The position numbers were made by a program, and so were the translations under genes. Under the pieces are notes generated by a model, which searched no databases, was not told the origin of the DNA, and saw nothing but the letters and a program-made list of their open reading frames with translations. Below, one piece after another: positions 1 to 7,871 of a stretch of 64,000 bases of DNA. Location of the stretch: positions 358,532 to 422,531 of the forward strand of contig NZ_FNFM01000005.1 in the NCBI RefSeq assembly GCF_900101095.1, in the 5' to 3' direction. Every line of letters starts with the position of its first letter. Within the stretch, counting starts at the first letter, position 1. The stretch is from Actinopolyspora mzabensis. Its GTDB lineage: Bacteria > Actinomycetota > Actinomycetes > Mycobacteriales > Pseudonocardiaceae.

Positions 1-26
1 TGGCTGTCCTCGTCGTCCTGGGGTGA
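1..26 (+). CDS. 3' end of a membrane subunit gene, probably nuoL (partial)
   Basis: Eight codons reading A-V-L-V-V-L-G and a TGA stop (24-26) lie at the left edge. The tail is hydrophobic and its stop overlaps the GTG start of nuoM in a GTGA. In complex I operons the gene before nuoM is normally nuoL, so this is probably its last few codons. The identification rests on position, not on recognisable sequence. Confidence 0.5.
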
Positions 27-1534
27 ACGTGCTCTCTCTGATCGTGTTCCTGCCGTTGGTGGCTGCTGCCGCACTCGCCCCGGTGCCCGCTCGTCTCGGT
101 GACCGGGTGTTCACCTGGAGCTGGGGGGCCGCGGCCGCGGCGGATCTCGCCCTGGTGGTGGCGATGTGGATCGGGTTCGACGCCGACGGCGGGATCTCCT
201 ACGAACAACGATTGCGTTGGATGCCCAGCGTCGGCATCGACTACCACGTCGGCATCGATGGCCTTGCCCTGCCCCTGGTGGCGGTCACGGCCGTTCTGTT
301 CCTCGCGTGCGCGATCTATTCACAGCGGCGCCTCCGGCGTGCCAAACCGTTCGTACTGCTCTTCCTGTGCCTGCAAACGGTGAGTCTGGGACTGTTCACG
401 GCGCTGGACCTGATCCTGTTCTTCGTCTACTTCGACCTGTCGATCGTGGGCATGTACTTCGTCATCGCGGCCTGGGGGCACGGAAACGCGAGAAAGTCGG
501 CGCTGAAGTTCTTCCTGTACACCTTCGTGGGCTCCTTGGTGCTGCTGCTGGGATTCATCGGGCTGTACTTGGCGGCCGAACCGCACACGTTCGACATCGT
601 CGAACTCGCACGAGCGAATCCGCTGGCCGGTCGCGAGACCTATGGCGCTGTCGTGTTGCTGGCCATCGGGCTCGGACTCGCGATCAAGACTCCGACCGTG
701 CCGTTTCACACCTGGTTGCCACCCGCCCACACCGATGCCCCGGCCACGGGCTCGGTGATCCTCGCCGGTGTCCTGCTGAAGATGGGTACCTACGGCTTCG
801 TCCGCATCGCTATGCCGTTGCTGCCGCAGTCCTGGCGTGAGTACGCCTGGATCGTAGTGATCGTCGGGGTGGTTTCCGTCCTCTACGGAGCGCTGGTGGC
901 CCTTGCCCAGGAGGACTTCAAACGCATGATCGCCTACACCTCCGTCAATCACATGGGCTATGTCGTGCTTGCGGTCGGCGCGGCGGGGCTGATCGCCGAG
1001 GGTGATGAACAGGCTCGCTCGCTTGCGGTGACCGGGGCGGTCACGCAGATGGTCAGTCATGGTCTGTTGACCGGAGCGCTGTTCTTGATCGCCGGCGTGC
1101 TGTTCGATCGTCGTGCCAGCTACGACATGGGATCCTACTCCGGACTGGCCGGACGCGCCCCGGTACTCGCTGGCGCGACCGCCCTGGCCGCCTTCGGTTC
1201 GTTGGGACTGCCCGGGCTGTCCGGATTCGTCGCGGAGTTTCAGATCTTCACCGGAAGTCTCGCTTCGGCCTCGGTCCCCACCGCGCTGGCGTTGCTCGGA
1301 ATTCTGATCACAGCCGGACTGCTGTTGCGGGCCTTCCACCGCATGTTCCTGGGTGCCGAACGACTGCCGGACACACCTGGAAGTGCCCGGCGCTTCGAGG
1401 ACCTGCGATCGCGGGAGATCTTCTCCGTGCTGCCGTTGCTCGTGCTCGCCGTCGTGATCGGTTTGCTGCCACGATTCCTGCTCGACGTCGTCGAACCCTC
1501 CGTGACCAGTATGATCGGAGTGGTCGGTCGATGA
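23..1534 (+). CDS. nuoM: NADH-quinone oxidoreductase subunit M (NuoM)
   Basis: Antiporter-like, proton-pumping membrane subunit of respiratory complex I (503 aa, normal length, about 14 hydrophobic segments). Family motifs are clear: AIKTPTVPFHTWLPPAHTDA with the conserved Lys at residue 222, and DFKRMIAYTSVNHMGYVVL, both typical of the proton-translocating domain. The start is GTG, overlapping the upstream stop by GTGA; its own stop overlaps nuoN by ATGA, so the genes are translationally coupled. Oddity: the segment aligning with the conserved Glu of the fifth helix (E. coli Glu144, usually in FE-x-M-L-x-P-M) reads YFDLSIVGMYF, with Asp138 instead of Glu. It may belong to a second, partial complex I operon of the kind known in streptomycetes, but the upstream genes are outside the window. 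Confidence 0.95.
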   Translation: MNVLSLIVFLPLVAAAALAPVPARLGDRVFTWSWGAAAAADLALVVAMWIGFDADGGISYEQRLRWMPSVGIDYHVGIDGLALPLVAVTAVLFLACAIYSQRRLRRAKPFVLLFLCLQTVSLGLFTALDLILFFVYFDLSIVGMYFVIAAWGHGNARKSALKFFLYTFVGSLVLLLGFIGLYLAAEPHTFDIVELARANPLAGRETYGAVVLLAIGLGLAIKTPTVPFHTWLPPAHTDAPATGSVILAGVLLKMGTYGFVRIAMPLLPQSWREYAWIVVIVGVVSVLYGALVALAQEDFKRMIAYTSVNHMGYVVLAVGAAGLIAEGDEQARSLAVTGAVTQMVSHGLLTGALFLIAGVLFDRRASYDMGSYSGLAGRAPVLAGATALAAFGSLGLPGLSGFVAEFQIFTGSLASASVPTALALLGILITAGLLLRAFHRMFLGAERLPDTPGSARRFEDLRSREIFSVLPLLVLAVVIGLLPRFLLDVVEPSVTSMIGVVGR

Positions 1535-2946
1535 ACGCGAAGCTCACAGCGCTCGTCCCGGAACTCGCACTCGCCGCGGGCGCCGTTCTCGGACTGCTCG
1601 CGGGAAGTTGGTTGCCTCGGGCCAAGCAGTGGTCGGTAGGAGTACTCGCTGCGTTGGCCTGCGTCGTGGGACTCGTCGCGACCGCGTCCTCGTGGGGAGG
1701 CGTACCGGAAACGGTCTTCGGAGGAAGCTACGCGCTGGATGTCACCACACACACGAGCCGCCTCCTCGTGCTGTCGGGCACCGTGCTGGTCATCTGGTTG
1801 GCCGGGGAGTCGCTGGGAAACCACCCCCGGAAAGCTGAGTTCTACGTTCTGTCGCTGCTCGCCGCGCTGGGAACGATCGTACTGGCCGGTGCGACCGATC
1901 TGTTGCTGCTCGTCGCCGGTTATCTGCTCGCCTCGATCCCGCTGTACGCGTTGGCCGGGTTCCGCAAGGACGCGCCGGGTACGGAGGCGAGCCTGAAGTA
2001 CTACCTCTTGGGCGCGTTGCTGGGGGTCACCATGCTCACCGGCGTGACCCTGCTGTACGGCGTGGGCAGGACCACCCGCTACGTGGTGCTGGTTCGGACG
2101 TTGCCCGAGGCTCCACACTCGATCGTCGCTGCCGGTACGGTGCTGCTGCTGGCCGGTCTGCTGTTCAAGATAGGCGCCGTACCCACGCATTTCTGGGTCC
2201 CGGACGTCACCGAAGGTGCTGCTGCGCCGGTGGCCGCGTTCGTGACGACCGTGCCCAAGGTCGGCGGCCTGGTAGCTGTCTACCGACTGGTGTCGGAAGT
2301 GGTTCCTCCCACTGTGAACTGGCCCTCGCTCATCGCGGTTCTGGCGAGCGCGTCCATGACGCTCGGCAATCTGGCGGCGTTCTTCCAGGAATCCGTCCGG
2401 CGGTTGCTCGCGTATTCGACGATCAGTCAGGTCGGCTACATCATGTTGGCCGTCACGGTCGCGACCCGCAGCGAGTTGGCGCTGCCTGCGTTGCTGTTCT
2501 ACACGGGCGGCTACGTGGTGACCAATATCGCCGCGTTCGCCGTGGTCTCGGAATTCCCAGGGGCGACGCGCATCGCCGACTACCGGGGTATGGCCAGGAG
2601 TCATCCCGCATTGGCAGGAGTGCTGGTGCTGAGCCTGCTGGGGTTGGTGGGCACTCCTCCGACGGCCGTTTTCCTGGGCAAGCTCGAGGTGTTCAGTGCT
2701 GCCGTCGACGGGGGATACACTTGGTTGGCGGTTCTCGCGGTAGTCAACACCGTAATCAGTCTCTTCTACTATCTGCGGTGGATGGTTCCCGCCCTCCTCG
2801 CGGTACCGGGAGGCGAGCACGTTCCCCTGGTCCGCGCCGGGCGTTGGACGGCTGCATGCGCCTACACGGCCGCGTGCGGATCGCTCGGGCTGGGACTCGG
2901 GGGAGGGCTCGTTCTGCCCGGGCTGACCGGAACGGTGCTCCCGTGA
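1531..2946 (+). CDS. nuoN: NADH-quinone oxidoreductase subunit N (NuoN)
   Basis: Third antiporter-like membrane subunit of complex I (471 aa, usual length). The proton-channel domain is recognisable from LLFKIGAVPTHFWVPDV (conserved Lys in the broken helix) and ESVRRLLAYSTISQVGYIML. It starts at an ATG that overlaps the nuoM stop by four bases and is normally the last gene of the nuo operon. No gene follows in the same operon: about 430 bases without coding signal come next. Confidence 0.95.
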   Translation: MNAKLTALVPELALAAGAVLGLLAGSWLPRAKQWSVGVLAALACVVGLVATASSWGGVPETVFGGSYALDVTTHTSRLLVLSGTVLVIWLAGESLGNHPRKAEFYVLSLLAALGTIVLAGATDLLLLVAGYLLASIPLYALAGFRKDAPGTEASLKYYLLGALLGVTMLTGVTLLYGVGRTTRYVVLVRTLPEAPHSIVAAGTVLLLAGLLFKIGAVPTHFWVPDVTEGAAAPVAAFVTTVPKVGGLVAVYRLVSEVVPPTVNWPSLIAVLASASMTLGNLAAFFQESVRRLLAYSTISQVGYIMLAVTVATRSELALPALLFYTGGYVVTNIAAFAVVSEFPGATRIADYRGMARSHPALAGVLVLSLLGLVGTPPTAVFLGKLEVFSAAVDGGYTWLAVLAVVNTVISLFYYLRWMVPALLAVPGGEHVPLVRAGRWTAACAYTAACGSLGLGLGGGLVLPGLTGTVLP

Positions 2947-3378
2947 CCCGCACTGGCCAACCCTGCTGAACCGCGGGGCTCGCTGGTCGTGTACCACCGC
3001 GGACACAGTTTCCTCGTCGTGATCGAGCAGCCACTGCTCGACGCAGTTGCCACTGTCGTCATCGCCCCGTGGGGATGTCCCGGCTCGGAAGGTTGTTGCC
3101 CCTGGGTGTGGCCGGAGGGGGAGGGTCTTGCGGTGCCAGGATGAGAACCGCCAAGTCGTTCGCCCGGTGAACCGGAAGGACCCGTCCGGTGTCACACCGC
3201 AACGCTCCGCTGGCTGTCGAGGGCCTTAAAAGTCGGCCAGACCTCATACAGCTACTCGTGATCCGGCTGGAGGGCATCCTAGCCCACAGGGGTGCACACC
3301 CCGTCCCGCTCGGCGCATGATGGAAGTGCCGTGGAGCGCTGACGGGGTGTGCTCCGACCTGGTTTTGAGGGGGCGGTG
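2947..3378. other. intergenic region after the nuo operon
   Basis: No open frame here has a convincing start, ribosome binding site or recognisable product. The right end holds the leader of the SHOCT gene, with a GAGGGGG ribosome binding site at about 3367-3373. I see no clear rho-independent terminator directly after nuoN. Confidence 0.5.
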
Positions 3379-3609
3379 ATGGGTTACGGGGACATGATGG
3401 GGTGGATCTGGGTCTGGCCGGTTCTGCTCGTGATCGCGCTGCTGGTGTTCGCCTATCTCGCGATGCTGTTCATCGGACGTGGGCCGGTGCGGTGGAGTGG
3501 CGGGGACTCGTCCGAGCGCTCCTCGGCCCGCAGGATTCTCGATGAGCGGTTCGCGCGCGGTGACATAGACGAGGAGGAGTATCGTCGCCGCCGCGACGAG
3601 CTCGGGTGA
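3379..3609 (+). CDS. small membrane protein with C-terminal SHOCT domain
   Basis: 76 aa: a short Met/Gly/Trp-rich N-terminus, one transmembrane helix (about residues 8-32), a short polar linker, and a SHOCT domain (ARRILDERFARGDIDEEEYR) at the C-terminus. SHOCT domains are small two-helix modules of unknown function, common at the ends of actinobacterial membrane proteins. I chose the ATG at 3379 because GAGGGGG lies just upstream; an in-frame GTG at 3349 would add ten residues with no binding site. The gene stands alone between nuoN and a convergent gene. Confidence 0.85.
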   Translation: MGYGDMMGWIWVWPVLLVIALLVFAYLAMLFIGRGPVRWSGGDSSERSSARRILDERFARGDIDEEEYRRRRDELG

Positions 3610-3679
3610 TGCTTCTTACCGGGGATGCCGTACCGGTAGTGACCGGCTGCGGCCCGGAACGTCGCCCGGCATGACTGGA

Positions 3680-3718
3680 GGCCGGGCCGGGATGCCTGAA
3701 AGCATGCTGGGCCCGGCC
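3680..3718. terminator. strong hairpin between convergent genes
   Basis: GGCCGGGCC (3680-3688) is matched by GGCCCGGCC (3710-3718), and inside them ATGC (3692-3695) pairs with GCAT (3702-3705) around the loop CTGAAA. It lies between the SHOCT gene and the convergent membrane protein gene, where a bidirectional terminator is expected. There is no U-tract, so termination is inferred from position and stem strength. Confidence 0.5.
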
Positions 3719-3851
3719 CGCCGTACGTGGTTCTCCGCGACCGGTGATTCGTCACCGAGGCTGTGCCCCATGACGAGTCCGGACAGCCACACCGGCCGCC
3801 CTTCCGCGGTGGTGTCCGATTTCCGGTTCACGGGGCACGCTCCTCGGGGCG

Positions 3852-4517
3852 TCAACCGTGCTGGTGGGAGTGCTCGTCTTCGTGTGCTGTCGAGGGCGTC
3901 GGGGAGGTGGAGGCCGACCCCGTGGCGGGAGCGGGTGGTGCTGGCTCGTGGTGCTCACTCGTCCCGTGCCGTGGTGTTTCGCCCTTGGAATCCTGGTGGT
4001 GTCCGGTTTCCGAACCGTGGTGGCCGCCGGATCCGTGATGGCCACCGCTCATCGCCGTCAGCACCGCCACCGAGGTCGCCGCGAGTACGACGAGTCCTCC
4101 GGTGCTCACACCGCCGATGTAGCGACCACGAGTTTCCGGAGTGCCGCGCGTACCCGCCAACGCGCCGAGAGCGCCCACGACGGCGATCACCTCGAGCAGC
4201 ACCGTCAGAGTGCCGGACAAACCTACCGGCTCCGCCACGCCCACCGCGGGGCCTATCGGTTGGCCGAGCGTACGCGTCACGGCCCACGCGCCGATGAGAA
4301 CAGCCTGCATTGCCACGCCTATTCCGAGCAGAGCGCGGTTGCCACGAAGCAGAGCGGTGATTCCCCACCCGAGCTGCGCGATCGCGGCGAGGACGAACTG
4401 CAGACCGTAACCCCACCACGAGCTCCAGTGATCGACGGCAACAGTGGCGTGTACCGCGGCCGCTCCGATACTGGCCAGTGCGGCTATCATCTGGGCAGCC
4501 GCTACTCGAGTGCGCAT
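3852..4517 (-). CDS. four-helix membrane protein with His-rich C-terminal tail
   Basis: 221 aa. Four hydrophobic helices cover about residues 5-170 (first QMIAALASIGAAAVHATVAV). They are followed by a polar tail with many His pairs (GGHHGSGGHHGSETGHH, then SEHHEP and HEDEHSHQHG), which looks suited to binding a metal such as copper, zinc or nickel. The ATG at 4517 has AGGAGAA just upstream; a longer frame to 4715 has no binding site. I do not recognise the family. Metal binding is inferred from composition only. It converges on the SHOCT gene and is divergent from the SRPBCC gene. Confidence 0.75.
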   Translation of the reverse strand: MRTRVAAAQMIAALASIGAAAVHATVAVDHWSSWWGYGLQFVLAAIAQLGWGITALLRGNRALLGIGVAMQAVLIGAWAVTRTLGQPIGPAVGVAEPVGLSGTLTVLLEVIAVVGALGALAGTRGTPETRGRYIGGVSTGGLVVLAATSVAVLTAMSGGHHGSGGHHGSETGHHQDSKGETPRHGTSEHHEPAPPAPATGSASTSPTPSTAHEDEHSHQHG

Positions 4518-4824
4518 GTTTCTCCTGGTTACTCCGAACGGGTGAAGACGTGATTTTGTCGAGTGAAAACGAACGGAGTCAACAGCTGGTCGGCCACAGT
4601 TATCGACTCCGGTTTTCTCGCAGGCCTGTAGGCTCGCCAGCGCGCGAGAGCCGCACGGTCCGGCTGCTATGTTCTTTGCCCTCCCGCGAAGCCCCGATCC
4701 GGACATGACCGACAAGCCCCCGGGGGTGCCTTCCTCCGCTCGACGAGGGATGCGCCGTTAGGAATCCGAATGAAACGAGAGGGCCGCCACTGTCGGCTCG
4801 TCGCTCGGGAATTAGGGTTACCGG
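4518..4824. other. divergent promoter region
   Basis: 307 bases between the minus-strand membrane protein and the plus-strand SRPBCC gene. The 4545-4620 stretch is less GC-rich than its surroundings, as expected for promoters, but I could not fix -35/-10 boxes. No gene is seen. Confidence 0.4.
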
Positions 4825-5259
4825 ATGGTAGGACGCCAGGTGTCGGCGACCAGGACGGTCGCGACCACACCGGACAGGATCTTCGAGCTGCTCACCGATC
4901 CGGCCCAGCACTCGCTGCTCGACGGTTCGGGCACGGTGCTGCAGGCGCAGCAGGGTGGACCCCAGCGGCTCGAGCTCGGCTCGAAGTTCGGCATGGACAT
5001 GAAGATGGGCGCCTCGTACAAGATCCTGAACACGGTGGTGGAGTTCGAGCAGGACCGCCTGATCGCGTGGCGGCACTTCAACGGTCACCGCTGGCGCTGG
5101 CGGCTTCGCCCGGTCGAGGACCGTACCGAGGTGACCGAGACCTTCGACTGGTCGACCGCGCGGATTCCACTGCTGATCTCGTTGAGCCCGTTCCCCCGGC
5201 GGAACAGAGCCGCCATCGAGAAGTCGTTGCACCGCCTCGGGGAGCTTTTCCCGGGCTGA
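4825..5259 (+). CDS. SRPBCC family protein
   Basis: 144 aa, a single SRPBCC/START-like fold (hydrophobic ligand-binding barrel). It begins with the family pattern V-x-x-x-T-x-x-R-x-F-E-L-L-T-D-P at residues 12-26, continues with alternating strands, and ends with a C-terminal helix (NRAAIEKSLHRLGELF). Members bind or modify small hydrophobic molecules, or have no known ligand; nothing here points to a specific substrate. The ATG at 4825 follows a weak purine stretch. Its stop lies 72 bases from the convergent stop of the beta-helix/AAA+ gene. Confidence 0.85.
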   Translation: MVGRQVSATRTVATTPDRIFELLTDPAQHSLLDGSGTVLQAQQGGPQRLELGSKFGMDMKMGASYKILNTVVEFEQDRLIAWRHFNGHRWRWRLRPVEDRTEVTETFDWSTARIPLLISLSPFPRRNRAAIEKSLHRLGELFPG

Positions 5260-5331
5260 GCCGTTCCCGGTCCGAGGCGGTGTTGCCTTCGAACTCTCGT
5301 GACCGCGGTAGTTCGAGCCAACTCGCCCGAC

Positions 5332-7761
5332 TCACCCCGGCACGCCTTCCCGGACGGCCTCGACGTCCTCTGCCAGCAACCGGGTCAGATCGGCGGTGGA
5401 GGTGTCCGGCGAGACCGACAATCGCGAGGCCTGGTGGTCGACCATCCGCTCGAAGGTCTTGCGCGCGGTCCGGCCGTTGCCGAAAGTGCCGTCCTTGGGC
5501 AGTTTCTCGAAGTGCTCCTCCAGCGCTTCGGCGGCGCTCTCGTCGAGCTGGTAGTCGTGCACGGCACACTGCTGGCGCACGATCGTGACCAGTTCCTCGG
5601 CGGTGTAGTTGGTGAACTCGATGGTCCGGCTGAAACGGGACTCCAACCCGGGGTTAGTGGCCATGAACTCGCGCATCTCCGCGGAGTAGCCCGCCGCGAT
5701 CACCACCACCTCGTCCCTGTGGTCCTCCATCAGCTTGACCAGGGTGTCCACTGCTTCCTTGCCGAAGTCCGGGCCGGATCCGCCGGAGGAGGAGCTCAGC
5801 GTGTACGCCTCGTCGACGAAGAGCACCCCGCCCAGCGCCTTGTTGAACTCCTCGGTGGTCTTGATCGCGGTGCCGCCGACGATGTCGGCGACCAGGTCGG
5901 CGCGTGAGACCTCGACCAGGTGTCCGGAGGCGAGCACGCCCAGCTCGGCCAGCACCGCGCCGTAGAGCCGAGCCACGGTGGTCTTGCCGGTACCGGGCGC
6001 TCCGGCGAAGACCAGGTGCCTGCTCATCGGTGGCGCCGACAGCCCGGCCTCCTGGCGTCGCTTGGCCATCTTGTTCAGGTTCACCAGCGTGGTGACGTCG
6101 TGCTTGACGCCCTCCAGCCCCACCAGCGAGGTCAGCTCCCGCATCGGCTTGCTCTGCTCGGTGCCCGCCTCGGCAGTGCCGCTCCCGGGGCCGGCGACCT
6201 CGGCGGTATTCCCGCTGGCGCGGGAGTCGGAGCTCTCGTTCGCGAGGCCGTACGCGTCCGGGAAACCGTTTCCGGTGCTGGTGAACCCCTCCACTGTCAA
6301 CGCCTCCGAAGGAACGGTGCGCCGCAGGCCCGCACCACGGTTGTCGGTGGCCGTGCAGTCGCGCAGCACCACGGTCTCCGTCGAGCGCACGCTGATGCCG
6401 TCGGCCTCGTTCTCGGCGAACTCCGATTCGGACACCTCGGCGCGTGCGGAGGGCTCGACACGCACTCCGCACGCCCGCCCGGAGCGAGCCCGGCAGCGGT
6501 GCAGGCGGATCACGCCCCGATCCCCGATGTACATTCCCTCGTTTCCGGCACGGTGGACGTCGCACCCGGCGAACGTGGCGTCCGCCGCACGTAGCACCAC
6601 CACCCCGGAGCCGCTCGTGTCCCGCACGCTGCACCCGTTGACCGTCGCCGTCCCCTCGTCGGCGAGGAGCACGCCCACGTCACCGGCCCGCTCGATCTCG
6701 ACGTTGTCCAGCCGGGCCTTCGCCCCCTTGGTGATCTCCACGGCCGCTCCCGTGGAGCCGGTGACCCGCAGCCGTCGCGCCGAAGGAGTGGCGCCGTTCG
6801 TGGCGCTCAGTCCCGTCCCCTGGCACTCGGTCACGGTGAGCCGCTCGAATTCGGTGTTCGATTCCGCCTCGACCAGGACCCCCGTGCCGCGCACCCTCGT
6901 GATCGTGCAGTCGCGGACGATTCCGGCCGACCCCTCGGTGATCCGGATGCCGTGGTGGTTGCTGTGTTCGACGGTGCACCGCTCCAGTGCGATGTGGCCG
7001 GTGGAGGCGATAAGCAGTCCGTCCGCCTCGGCCCCCTCGACGGAACAATCGGTGAGCTCCACGCTCGAGCCGGTGGCGAGATAACAGCCGACGCCACGAC
7101 TGTCGCGCACCGCCAGCCCGGTCAGCGTGGCCGAGGCCTGCTCCTCGACGGCCAGCCCGGGCTTGCGCGCGCCGACGATCGTGATGTCCTCGCCGTCGAT
7201 GTGCCCGCTGCCGTTCAGGCACAGTCCGTTGCCCGCCGCCTGTTCGACGGTGCACGAGCGCAGCGTGAGCGCCCCGTGCTCGGCGGCCACGATCCCCGAC
7301 GTCCCGGGTTCGGGGAAGGTGCATCCCTCGATCGAGCTTCCGGCGGAGGAGGTGACCACGACTCCGGCGCCCTCGGAGTTGCGCACCGAGCAGTCGCGCA
7401 TCGTCAGGCTGCCCACTCCGTGGCCGTGGACCGCTGTCCAGCCGGTCGCCTCGATCCGGCACTCGGTGAGCGTCAACCGGTCCGACCCGGCCACGGCCAC
7501 GGGAGCGTCGGGGTCGGTGGAGCGCAGGGTCAGTCCGCTGAGTTTCGTCGGTGTGTCGGCCGAGATCACCGGTCCCCGCGCGGAGCTGATCTCGACGGTG
7601 TCCGGCCCGTCCTCGGCGACGATCGTGACCGGCCTGCGCGGCGCCAGATTCGCCACGTACTGCCCTGGTGCGACGTGCACCGTTGCTCCTTCGGGCGCCG
7701 AGTCCACGGCTTCGGCGATCGAGGAGTGGCAGCCGGGAGCGTCCGGCGAGACGATGATCAT
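5332..7761 (-). CDS. right-handed beta-helix protein fused to CbxX/EccA-type AAA+ ATPase
   Basis: 809 aa. The first ~500 residues are a run of short repeats (pattern G-S-x-x-L-x-D-C-x-V-x-x-x-x-x-x-G-L) forming a pectate-lyase-like right-handed parallel beta-helix (PbH1 repeats). The C-terminal ~280 residues are a CbxX/CfqX AAA+ ATPase: Walker A GAPGTGKTT (Lys593), Walker B GVLFVDEAYTL, and ATNPGLESRFSR with the sensor and arginine region. This ATPase family includes EccA of type VII secretion, and the gene lies on the same side as the ESX-like locus. The ATG at 7761 has GGAGAG directly upstream; the longer frame to 8187 has none. There is no signal peptide, so it is probably cytosolic. A role as T7SS chaperone ATPase is inference. 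Confidence 0.85.
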   Translation of the reverse strand: MIIVSPDAPGCHSSIAEAVDSAPEGATVHVAPGQYVANLAPRRPVTIVAEDGPDTVEISSARGPVISADTPTKLSGLTLRSTDPDAPVAVAGSDRLTLTECRIEATGWTAVHGHGVGSLTMRDCSVRNSEGAGVVVTSSAGSSIEGCTFPEPGTSGIVAAEHGALTLRSCTVEQAAGNGLCLNGSGHIDGEDITIVGARKPGLAVEEQASATLTGLAVRDSRGVGCYLATGSSVELTDCSVEGAEADGLLIASTGHIALERCTVEHSNHHGIRITEGSAGIVRDCTITRVRGTGVLVEAESNTEFERLTVTECQGTGLSATNGATPSARRLRVTGSTGAAVEITKGAKARLDNVEIERAGDVGVLLADEGTATVNGCSVRDTSGSGVVVLRAADATFAGCDVHRAGNEGMYIGDRGVIRLHRCRARSGRACGVRVEPSARAEVSESEFAENEADGISVRSTETVVLRDCTATDNRGAGLRRTVPSEALTVEGFTSTGNGFPDAYGLANESSDSRASGNTAEVAGPGSGTAEAGTEQSKPMRELTSLVGLEGVKHDVTTLVNLNKMAKRRQEAGLSAPPMSRHLVFAGAPGTGKTTVARLYGAVLAELGVLASGHLVEVSRADLVADIVGGTAIKTTEEFNKALGGVLFVDEAYTLSSSSGGSGPDFGKEAVDTLVKLMEDHRDEVVVIAAGYSAEMREFMATNPGLESRFSRTIEFTNYTAEELVTIVRQQCAVHDYQLDESAAEALEEHFEKLPKDGTFGNGRTARKTFERMVDHQASRLSVSPDTSTADLTRLLAEDVEAVREGVPG

Positions 7762-7871
7762 CAGCTCTCCTGTTGGCTGAATCCCGGTGGTCGCACCGGG
7801 TTTGGTGGGCGGTGTCCTTCTCGTGCCGAGACGTCGGGTGTGCGGCACGACTCGTTCTCGTGGCACCGCGA

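Noticed and set aside
1240..3195. 651-codon open frame on the minus strand opposite nuoM/nuoN
   Set aside because: Composition is Arg/Gln/Gly/His-rich with no recognisable domain; it mirrors the high third-position GC of nuoM and nuoN.
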